Origin: Thamnidium elegans
Lineage: Eukaryota; Mucoromycota; Mucoromycetes; Mucorales; Mucoraceae
Direction of reading: 5' to 3'
NCBI GenBank assembly: GCA_025201345.1
Contig: JAIXMG010000025.1
Location: forward strand, 493,361 to 557,360
Length of the DNA stretch: 64,000 bases
In this document: positions 42,712 to 51,399 of the stretch, piece by piece
Layout of the letters: every line of letters starts with the position of its first letter
How positions within the stretch are numbered: position 1 is the first letter of the stretch
Made by a program: the position numbers and the translations under genes
The notes under the pieces: model-generated
The model's input: the letters and a program-made list of their open reading frames with translations, nothing else
Told to the model about the DNA's origin: nothing
Databases searched by the model: none

Positions 42712-43590
42712 TTAATCTTTTAAAAAGTTTTTCCAAATATTATATTCTCTATTCTTTTTTCTCCATTGATATTCCCTTAAATATAAGACTATGTCCTTTT
42801 TATTTCTATTTCTTGGTATAATACTTTGCTTTAGTCCATTCCATGTTCCTTCTATTGTATTTGTATGGACTCCTGTAACCGGATCTTTAAAATGTTTTTT
42901 ATGATTAACTGTTTTATGTTTATATCCTATTTCACTTAAATTATTGTACCCTTTCCAACAATCTGTATATATTGTAGTACCTCTCTTAATGTATTTTTCT
43001 ATTATTTCATTAATATTTTCTATATTTCTTTCTTCAATAGGTTCTAAAAATATTTTTTTATTTTCATTTTTAACTTTATTCTTTAATCTACTTCTTTGTA
43101 TACCTCCAATAACCCATGCACCTTCTACACTATGTCCTTTATTATATTTTCTCTTCGCTATTTTAGTTTCATCGATTTCAACAATTTCATTTCTTCCTCC
43201 TATTTTATTTCTTGGCTTAATAAGTTGCTTATCTTTTATGTACTTTCTAAATAATTTACTATATCTACTTACTGTATTTTTATCAATTTGTAAACTTGAA
43301 CTTATAAAAGACGAAGGAGCTTTACCTAAAAATAAATATAGTATATGTAATTGAATATTTAATGGTAATCTTAACTTATTAAATATTGTTCCTTTTAATG
43401 GTGATAATGCTTTTCTGCACTTATAATATTTACATACGTATAACTTTTTCTTAAAATTTAATTTCATATCATAGTTACATATGCTGCACTTATCAAACTT
43501 ATTCACATACTTATTTTCTATTAAGTAATTTAATGCGTTATCTTCATTGTCAAATATATGCTTCAAATTTTGATATGACTCTATAAACAT
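42712..43590 (-). CDS. Merlin DDE transposase (IS1595/ISXO2-like)
   Basis: 292 residues, complete frame. An N-terminal zinc ribbon (C35, C38, C53, C58; CSICNYDMKLNFKKKLYVCK) is typical of IS1595-family transposases. The DDE domain has D140 in NEIVEIDETKIAKRKY, D210 in TIYTDCWKGYNNL and E247 in HTNTIEGTWNGLK, with KTVNHKKHF between. It cuts and pastes the element. Codon use is even more A/T-rich than in host genes. No stop or frameshift: it may still be functional. Confidence 0.88.
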   Translation of the reverse strand: MFIESYQNLKHIFDNEDNALNYLIENKYVNKFDKCSICNYDMKLNFKKKLYVCKYYKCRKALSPLKGTIFNKLRLPLNIQLHILYLFLGKAPSSFISSSLQIDKNTVSRYSKLFRKYIKDKQLIKPRNKIGGRNEIVEIDETKIAKRKYNKGHSVEGAWVIGGIQRSRLKNKVKNENKKIFLEPIEERNIENINEIIEKYIKRGTTIYTDCWKGYNNLSEIGYKHKTVNHKKHFKDPVTGVHTNTIEGTWNGLKQSIIPRNRNKKDIVLYLREYQWRKKNREYNIWKNFLKD

Positions 43591-43700
43591 AATATATAAT
43601 GTATTATTCTAAGCTATATTTTATATTTAAAAGGAAAATCAATTTTATACAAAAAGTAAAATATTCGGTGTTTAAAATTGACCTGAGACTTATATGCATA

Positions 43701-46134
43701 TACATCCCTGAAATCTTTCAGATCACGTTCAATATCTTTACAGATAAACTGCCTGAGATGGGAAACCCATCTGAACAATCTGAAGCAAGTAAGTCGAAAC
43801 GACATCTTGTCAACCACGTTGAAGGACCAAGACCTTATAAAAAAAGGGTGAGTTCAACCGCCTTGCACTATTGCTCGTATCATGGTGATAACAACTCTCA
43901 CACCAGTGCGGAATGTACGGAAATTACCGAAGATCGTGCTGAATCAAGTACTCCGGTGTCAAGAAACAAGGTGTACAGATCGAACCGATCTAGACCTCCT
44001 CCTTTCTGTTCACATGGATGTGGAAGTAGATGGAGAGCTGGTCACGTATGTGAAGCTTTTTATCAGAAGTTTCCTGAAAAAAGACCTGGAAACCAGACTG
44101 TGTTAGCTGTATCAGCTAACGTCAAGGGAAAGCAAGCAGTTCGAGAAGAAAGTTTCGAAAACGAAACATACGAATGTAAGTCTAATCCAAATAAAGATGT
44201 ATTCAATCCTTTCAAGAGACTAATTACTCCTATTATTATCAACGATAGAAAACTGAAAGGCAAACTGGATACTGGAAGTAACATTTCTTGTATAAATAAA
44301 TACCTCTTGGATGCTTTATTCCCAAATATAAAAATAAAAAAACTAGAAGGCGAACTAAACTTCCTCTCTAATTCCTCAACTAAAAGGCTGGGACAAACTG
44401 AGCCTATGAGAATAAGATATTTAAATGATATCAGTTTTGAATTTTGCTTTGAAGTTGTAGCTTTTAATGATGTGTTGGATACTGAATTCGACGTGTTATT
44501 GGGTATCGATATCCTTCCAAAACTAAACATAGGTCTTACCAATGTAGCTCATAAGTATCCTGATGACGAACCGTCTGAAGATATTCAGTTTGAAAACGCT
44601 AATCACGATCCTGAAAATAAATATGATCCTGAACATGCTGATTATGGAACTAAAGAAGAGAGAGAAAATTTTATGAAAACCATTGAATTGGCATTAAAAA
44701 AGAATGCTGAAATCAAACCGGGACAATTTTGTAACATTCCAGAAAGCATCGTGAAAATACCTATAAAAAAGGACGCGACTAACTGTTATGTTCGCCAGTA
44801 TGCATTACCTTACCATGCTCGACCCGAAATAAAAAAACAACTTAAAAGTTGGTTGGAGTCTGGAGTCGTGGTAGAAAGTAAACCAAGTAATAAGTACAAT
44901 TCCCCTTTATTGGCAATCGGAAAAAAAGATGAAAATAATCAAATCACTGCCACTAGAATTTGTCTCGACTTACGTCGCCAAAATTTAAACATAGACGATT
45001 CATTGGTAGAGAACTTCACGGTCCCAAATATCCAAGATATTTTTGATAAGGTTTCCACTGGAAAAGTGTTTAGTAGACTTGATTTAAAATCAGCCTACAA
45101 CAGTTTCAAAGTAGATGAAGCCAGCCAAGAAGTATTATCTTTTACTTTTGATGATAAGACCTATAAGTGGGTTGGTACCTGTTTTGGGCTTAAATTTGTC
45201 ACTAGTCAATTCTGCAGAGTTATGAATATCATTTTCAATGGTGAAGCCCAAATTGCAACATATGTCGACGACTGTTGTATATTTTCAGATGTTGAAAATC
45301 ACGCTGAAATAGTAACAAGAGCAATTGAGAAACTCACTGCCGCAAATTTAAAAATTAATTTTGCCAAATGTACCTTCTTTAAATCAAGTATCTATATGCT
45401 AGGGTTCGTTGTAGGACCTGGTATTACAAAAATAGATCAAAGAAGACTTTCTAATATAAATGAATGGCCTATACCAAAGTCAGCTGAACAAGTAAGGAAA
45501 ATTATGGGAGTAGTATCCTACCTACGAAATTATGTTCCAAAAATATCGGACATCGCTGCGCCTTTGGATGCCTTAAGAAATGATAAAGATGTTCTAAATA
45601 AATGGACCTCATTTCACACTGATCGCTTGAACAATATAAAACAAATATTGATGTCAAAGGCAGTGTTGCACACACCAGATATGCAAAAAAAGATGTATTT
45701 GGAAACGGATGCTTCACAATATGCCGCATCAGCAGTTTTGACACAGAGAGATAACAATGGTAGAACGATTATTATAGCTATGGCTAGTACTTCACTACCT
45801 TCCTCTGCTCAAAATTGGTCTGTAAATAGAAGAGAGCTATTTGCCATCTATTATGGATTCCAAAGATTTCGATCCTTGTTGTTAGGTCATCAGGATATAG
45901 AAGTATGGACGGATCATAAAGCAATCACTTTTTATTATACAACTCACATTCCGAACCGGACTATACAATCCTACATGGATGTATTAAGTGAATTCTCATT
46001 CTCGGTTACTTATATAAAGGGTATCAACAATGTTTTACCAGATCTATTAAGTAGACTGTATCCCGAAGTAAACTATGAAGAAGAAGTAGAAGAAGATGAT
46101 AAAAAGATAAAACAATTAAACAGAATTATATTAG
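43701..46134 (+). CDS. E1 gag-pol continuation: zinc knuckles, protease, reverse transcriptase, RNase H
   Basis: The open frame runs 43599-46187, but 43599-43692 belongs to the Merlin end and 46135-46187 to a solo LTR. Cys/His knuckles near 43870-43920 (CSYHGDNNSHTSAEC, a C-x2-H variant) and 44010-44055 (CSHGCGSRWRAGHVC). Protease DTGS at about 44267-44278. Reverse transcriptase: FSRLDLKSAYNSFKV, YVDD at 45261-45272. RNase H: ETDASQYAASAVLTQ and WTDHKAITFYY. The frame has no internal stop. It replicates the element through cDNA in cytoplasmic particles (family knowledge). Confidence 0.88.
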
Positions 46135-46536
46135 TGATATATACAGACTATATATCCCTCTTCATCTTCGTTATTATTACGATATAGCACATCAAAACTA
46201 AACATTATTAAACATAGACGATTAATAATACAATATAGAATTATCCTAAGCAATCATCCATTATTATTATCAATGACAGGGCAACTGCCATTTAATAATA
46301 AGAACTACCAATTAAACACAATGCGCATAAATGCTTAAACCAATCGGATTATCAATAAGGATTAACCATAATCCTTATGATATTTAAAACTGACTTTTCT
46401 TACTCTACAATTAGAATGGCTAATTGTATAACCCCTTTAGTATAAATACATCCTTCTTTTTCATCTAAAATAAAAACAATCACAACTAAGACTTTTATCA
46501 ATACTCTAAAGGACTTATTTTCTATTGTATATTTCA
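46135..46536. mobile_element. Solo LTR of another family inside E1 pol
   Basis: 402 bp starting TGATATATACAG and ending TATATTTCA, flanked by the 5-bp duplication ATTAG (46130-46134 and 46537-46541). Copy 3 at 62094-62105 reads straight through this site (TATATTAGAAAGGAG), which defines the insertion exactly. No internal coding region; it is what LTR-LTR recombination leaves. Confidence 0.85.
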
Positions 46537-46541
46537 ATTAG

Positions 46542-48148
46542 AAAGGAGAAAAAAAAATCCTGTCGAAAGTTTTAAAAAAACTGATAAAGTCATAACGACG
46601 GATAAATTTATCTACAAACGCAATATTCGTAGCATAGATAAAAATCTGAATATATTAGCGATAAAATTAAACTCTCTAAAATTCAAGGATACCATAACCG
46701 ACTATATAGCACCTCCTATCGAGTCTAGACATGCTTTGTTAAACGATGTGCATACCCTTGGCCATTTCGGGTCTGAAAGTATTGTGCAAAGGTTAAATGC
46801 TGATGGGTTACATTGGACAGGGATCTTTGCAGAAGCTCAACAAATTGTTTCTAGCTGTATACATTGTGCTCGACATAATGTGGTACGTCGGGGTTTCCAT
46901 GGGTTAAAATCCATTGTGTCGGCAGAACCTTTCGCACATATTGCAACAGATATGGCTGGACCATTCAGTCTGACATTGCGAAACAACATGTATATATTGA
47001 TAGTTGTAGATATCTGTACCAGATATATAATTGCTCGGGCTTTGCCAAATAAGCAAAGTGATACGATAGCCAACACGCTGTGTCAAATCTTCGGTGACTA
47101 TGCCTTTCCATCCACATGTTTGGTTAGCGATAATGGCGCCGAATATAAAAATACACTCATGAACTCTATTACAAACGTCCTGGGAATCCCACATAGGTTC
47201 TCCACTGCTGGCTATCCTCAATCTAATGGCAGTGGAGAAAATGCCGTAAAAATTATTGTAAACACAGTAAGAAAGATGTGTGGTAATGATACCAGTAAGT
47301 GGGACATGATTCTACCTGCTGCCCAATTGGCGTGTAATTTAAAGATACGTAACAGAACAGGATCAAGTCCTTTCTCACTCATGTTTGCGCGAAGATTCCC
47401 TAAAATCCAGGATTGCACCGATCCAGCAGTTAAAGCTACTCTTCCAAAGAAAGTGGTAACGGTAGAAGACTTGATAAAAAAAGCCGATTACATGGCTGAC
47501 ATCGTCTTCCCGGCTATACATGAAAGAACAAATAAATTAATGGAGATACAAAGAAAACAATTTGATAAAAAAAACTACTTAGTAGACATCCCTATTGGTA
47601 CAACTGTAATGATTCGATTAACCTCTCGAACTACCAAACTGTCTCCTCTATATGATGGACCATTTCACGTTGTCACTAAAACCAAATATGGAACATATGT
47701 GTTGAAAGATGAAATGAATGAAATGTTACATAGAGATTACGTCCCTTCTGAATTAAAGGTGGTAACTATTGACGAAAAAGCGATCGAAGATGAAATATAC
47801 GAAGTAAAAGAAATTCGTGATTACCGAGGTTCCGTCACTGACAGAGAATACTTGGTAAGTTGGGTAGGTTACAGAGAAAGAGACAACTCATGGCTCAAAG
47901 CTGATGCGTTCACTGATCCTGAAACCATTCGAAAATATTGGGTAAAAGTTAACGAACTCAAGAAACTTGAGGAAGAACGTAAAGCTAAACTGGTTAGCGA
48001 TTACGTTTCTAAACAAAACAAGAAGGTTAGCAAGTCAATGACAAAAACGGTCGACACTAGCACAAAACCTAATGGGAACAAAAGAAAGCAACCTGCACCA
48101 GGTTATAGTCAAAGTCATACACGTAATTTACGTAGTAAAAGAAAGTAA
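46542..48148 (+). CDS. E1 integrase with chromodomain
   Basis: Continuation of pol after the solo LTR; the longest ATG frame is 46736-48148 (470 residues), though the coding frame is open from about 46542. HHCC zinc domain (HTLGHFG, CIHCARHN), catalytic core with D in TDMAGPF, D in VSDNGAEYK and E in SGENAVK, then a C-terminal chromodomain (YEVKEIRDYRGSVTDREYLV, SWVGYRERDNSW) that usually targets chromatin marks. Basic tail ends NLRSKRK. Confidence 0.88.
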
Positions 48149-48178
48149 AAAAAAAAAAAAAGGAGCACAGAGCAACTG

Positions 48179-48212
<34 letters not shown>

Positions 48213-48315
48213 TACATTTTTTTCAGTACACGTGATGCAAACATCCCTAAAAAAAAAAAAAAAAAAAAAAAAACCCTTAACAATCACGCGCTACGCTGAC
48301 GTTGGTGGGGGAGCA
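48149..48315. repeat. A-tract-rich 3' untranslated segment of E1
   Basis: Three A-runs (48149-48163, 48181-48209, 48249-48273). The third, with a flanking CCC (48248-48276), is absent from copy 3, which reads CATCCCTTAAC at 63797-63807. Confidence 0.7.
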
Positions 48316-48666
48316 TGTGGTAAAATCACACATAAAATAAAATATATAATAATCGATGAACCATCGATTATAAAGCATAATAAACCTTAGGTATCAAAAT
48401 GAACCTTATATATAAAAAAAAGCACAGGATCTAGAAACCAAGATCCTCAGGCTATAAAAATCACTAGATCAAATCTACGTGTAACGATCAATCACAATAG
48501 TGTGACCACTATTGCAAAAGACTATAAATAAGAAATCATAGTTAGCAATCCCTTTTACCGGGATTGATTTTTGCAATTAAAATAAGAAATAAACGTTATT
48601 AGACATTTAATCTTATTCACCTGTTTTTATTAATTTTTCTGTGTTAAATCAAAGTATTTCTCCACA
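48316..48666 (+). repeat. E1 3' LTR
   Basis: 351 bp, TGTGGTAAAATC to CTCCACA, uninterrupted; serves as the reference for recognising the MITE in the 5' LTR. Confidence 0.92.
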
Positions 48667-49426
48667 CATTTAATATTTACTGGAATTGAACTAATTTTCT
48701 TATCGTATGACCTCGACCTTTTTCTTATTATTCTAAAATTAAGGTAATCTTGTACCAATTATTAGTACAGGATGTATAGATAGCAATTGAGATTTTTATT
48801 CTATCTCAATGTTATCATTTTTAGATTATTGGGCATATGATGTTAATGTTATATTATCAAATGAATAAAATTGTTCTATGCTAATCATAGTCGTTCTTTA
48901 TTTAATATAAGTTAGTTAGACTTATATTAAATCCAAGTCTAGTGAATTATTTTATTTATTTGTTAATATGATTGAGCTTCTTTTTATTGCTCAATCTTTT
49001 TATTTTGATCTACCGATCATTGATTTTGATTCCAGTTACACAGCATTTTAATATAGTTGAATTCCTTTGTTTCAGGATATTATTAATAATATGACATTAT
49101 AGATGTTATTTTATTAAGAAGATTTGTATTAGGTTTTTTGATGTAGTATTAGTTATTCCTTTAATCTGTATGTATTTTATATGTATATATGTCACAAATA
49201 CAACAGGTAATATGAAGTGATCGACAATTTGAAATCTACAATTTATTTCATACCGCGCGTTTTTTATTTTATTTCGACCAATGAAATACCTTTAAAATAA
49301 GAAATCGCTGAGTTTAATTTAGGACTGTCTTTAAGGCATAAAAAATTTAAGAAAACATTAGAGTCACACTAGTTACTCAATATAGTATTGACATTATTGC
49401 GCCAGGCTTAAGACTACATCTTTCGA
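48667..49426. other. AT-rich sequence between mobile elements
   Basis: Starts with the 3' CATTT duplication of E1. No gene seen. Confidence 0.45.
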
Positions 49427-49554
49427 AGCGATAAGTTTTTTTTCAGGCACTTTTATAAAAAATATAACAAGAGTCATCTCTTAATTAAACCTTTTTGAAC
49501 AAATCTTATGGGTCTAGTTTGCTTTTTTAATAATAAAATAAAAAATTTATCGCT
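49427..49554. mobile_element. Second copy of the AGCGATAA MITE
   Basis: Left end AGCGATAAGTTTTTTT, right end AAAAATTTATCGCT; slightly decayed inverted repeats. Internal likeness to 39584-39709 (AACCTTTTTGAACAAATCTT versus AACCTTTTGGAACAAATCTT). Confidence 0.55.
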
Positions 49555-49700
49555 ATCAAAGTCAACGTGTATTGTAATTATACAAACAAATATTTGTACC
49601 CCACTTTCTTCTTGGCCAATGATAGCGCGCTAAACCAATAAGTATCTTAGGTACCTGTAATTTTGACATTACCACTCACTTTATATTATATTATAACATT

Positions 49701-50197
49701 ATGCCCCCAGTAAGAGGAAAGAAAAGAGCAACTCAGCTCAGGGCTAAGTCTGGGACTAACCAGTTCATAAAAGCAAAAGAAGTTGAAGATTGGGAAGAGA
49801 TGTCTGTTGATGGCGAAATAAGTACCATTGAATGGCGATTCCGATTGAGGCCTACAGTGTAAGACAGAACTTGAACAAATCAGTTGCTGAAGCACTTAAA
49901 GACACCAGTAAGAAAAGTAACAGATCCCTTATTTACAAGGGAACTTCTAAAACAACAGCATGGAGAAATCTCAAGCAGGCTGATGCTGTCGATGATAGAC
50001 AGAAGCTTACCTGTTTCGGATTCACCGCTTCTTCTTCTGCTCCTAACCCGACTACTCATGAAATTAAGTATAGTCGCAGTGAAATTGAATTGATCAAAAT
50101 TAGAAGTATGCTCGCTAAACTTGAAGAGTTTACAAAAGTTGTAATGAACTTGAAGCAGGAAGGTAGTAACGTGGATTCTGTGGAATCCGAGCTATGA
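49701..50197 (+). pseudogene. Frameshifted DNA-binding-like fragment
   Basis: ATG 49701 opens a Lys/Arg-rich frame (RGKKRATQLRAKSG) stopping near 49860; an overlapping frame from 49832 continues for 121 codons (SLIYKGTSKTTAWRNLKQAD, FGFTASSSAPNPT, IRSMLAKLEEFTKVVMNLKQ). The second has a helix-turn-helix-like T-A-W-R-N-L-K and a C-terminal coil. Together they look like one small gene with a shift near 49830-49860, probably the N-terminal part of a transposon-borne protein, ending 29 bp before the copy-2 LTR. Unrecognised. Confidence 0.4.
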
Positions 50198-50226
50198 AAT
50201 AGTGAAGATTCAAAAATTAAACTAAA

Positions 50227-50808
50227 TGTGGTAAAATCACACATAAAATAGAATATATAATAATCGATGAAGCATCGATTATAAAAAATAACAAACGTTA
50301 GGTATCAAAATGAACCTTATATATAAAAAAAAGCACAGGATCTAGAAACCAAGATCCTCAGACTATAAAAATCACTAGATCAAATCTACGTGTAACGATC
50401 AATCACAATAGTGTAACCACTATTGCAAAAGACTATAAATAAGAAATTATAGTTAGCAATCCCTTTTACCGGGATTGATTTTTACAATTAAAATAAGAAA
50501 TAAACGTTATTAGACATTTAATCTTATTCACCTGTTTTTATTAATTTTTCTGTGTTAAGTCAAAGTATTTCTCCATATTTTTTAAGATTATATAATAACC
50601 TTATTCAACAAACAAACAAACAAACAAAATGTCTTCTATCTCTGGAAAAACCACCCCTGCTGCTAAGGCTACCGCTCCCAACTCTGTCACAGACAACGAT
50701 GGACCTGCCGGTAACTGGACCGAAATGGAGAAGAACCTTCCCGACGTTCCTCAGGAGGATATTGAGATGGCTGAAGCTGCTGGACCAGTAGTTACAAACC
50801 ACAAGGTT
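50227..50808 (+). mobile_element. E1-family copy 2, truncated (LTR plus start of gag)
   Basis: LTR 50227-50577 (TGTGGTAAAATC to CTCCATA, last CA mutated to TA), the TTTTTTAAGATTATAT segment, then a gag start at 50629 reading SGKTTPAAKATAPNSVTDND as in E1. Likeness stops at about 50808 (GTGAACC... context lost after AACCACAAGGTTG), where unrelated sequence begins. Confidence 0.85.
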
Positions 50809-50818
50809 GGGTTAAAAG

Positions 50819-51123
50819 GTCATATATGGCCACCGCTGGATCTGGAATAATTGAGACGGTTAAAAAATTACTATAAAAGGCGATTTTTTCCTGTGTAACA
50901 TAGTTTGTGTGACCTTCGTGTAACATACTGCCAGAATCATTTTTGAGAGTTTTTGGTTCATTTCAATTTTTTCGCTTATAGTCACACTATTTATAATCAA
51001 CAGGCCTCTATCGTACGTCGTTTGTTAAAGAAGCCAATTAGAAACATAATACGCATCGCTGCTATTGTAATTGACCTTCTAAAGAATCTATTTATCTTTC
51101 CAAATTGCTCATTCATTAATGTC
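50819..51123. other. Unassigned sequence between copy 2 and E2
   Basis: Contains GGTCATATATGGCC-like palindromic sequence near 50817-50831 and two TGTGTAACATA-like repeats (50893-50903, 50918-50929). Could be a decayed transposon end. No coding frame supported. Confidence 0.35.
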
Positions 51124-51390
51124 TGTGGTATTTAACCATAAAAACTAACGCAAGTTATCACTCCAAATATATCTGAGGTGGTTACACAACAACCTCAGTT
51201 AGGTATCGCTTACTACCCTGGTTCTTAAACCTAAATTATTCTTACTATAAAAAGGATATTTTACGAGGCAACCTTTTGTTCTCTCTCTTGTTTTTTAGAA
51301 GTCATTTTTTAATTAATAAAGATCCAAAAGAAGTTTCATCTTATTTACTGCTGTCTCTTTTTATTTCATAATTCGATACTAAATATCTCA
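51124..51390 (+). repeat. E2 5' LTR
   Basis: TATAAAAA near 51249 is a likely TATA element. TTCATCTTA at 51335-51343 is complementary to TAAGATGAA at 51396-51404 just downstream of the LTR. Confidence 0.9.
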
Positions 51391-51399
51391 TTTTTTAAG

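Larger units (their letters stand above)
41741..43692 (-). mobile_element. Merlin (IS1016/ISXO2-like) DNA transposon inserted in E1 gag
   Basis: 1952 bp. Ends AAGGTCTCA...AAACC and (reverse complement of the right end) TAAGTCTCA...AAACACC form imperfect inverted repeats of about 25 bp. Flanks TATGTATA (41733-41740) and TATGCATA (43693-43700) are an 8-bp duplication with one change, as expected for Merlin elements. Two minus-strand frames: a DDE transposase and a second Cys-rich protein. Confidence 0.8.
40118..48666 (+). mobile_element. Ty3/Gypsy chromovirus E1 with three nested insertions
   Basis: Full-length LTR retrotransposon: 5' LTR 40118-40720, 3' LTR 48316-48666, both starting TGTGG and ending CCACA, flanked by a perfect 5-bp duplication CATTT (40113-40117 and 48667-48671). 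Internal order gag, protease, reverse transcriptase, RNase H, integrase, chromodomain, all plus strand. The coding frame is broken by a Merlin DNA transposon (41741-43692) and by a solo LTR (46135-46536); a MITE sits in the 5' LTR (40411-40663). A purine-rich GGTGGGGGAG tract precedes the 3' LTR. Excluding insertions the element is about 5.9 kb. Confidence 0.92.

Noticed and set aside
43599..43692. N-terminus of E1 pol at 43599
   Set aside because: These codons lie in the right end of the Merlin element; retrotransposon sequence resumes at 43693-43701.
46837..47418. Minus-strand frames inside the integrase (also 62399-62980)
   Set aside because: Shadows of the conserved integrase coding sequence; repeated in both copies only because the plus-strand gene is.
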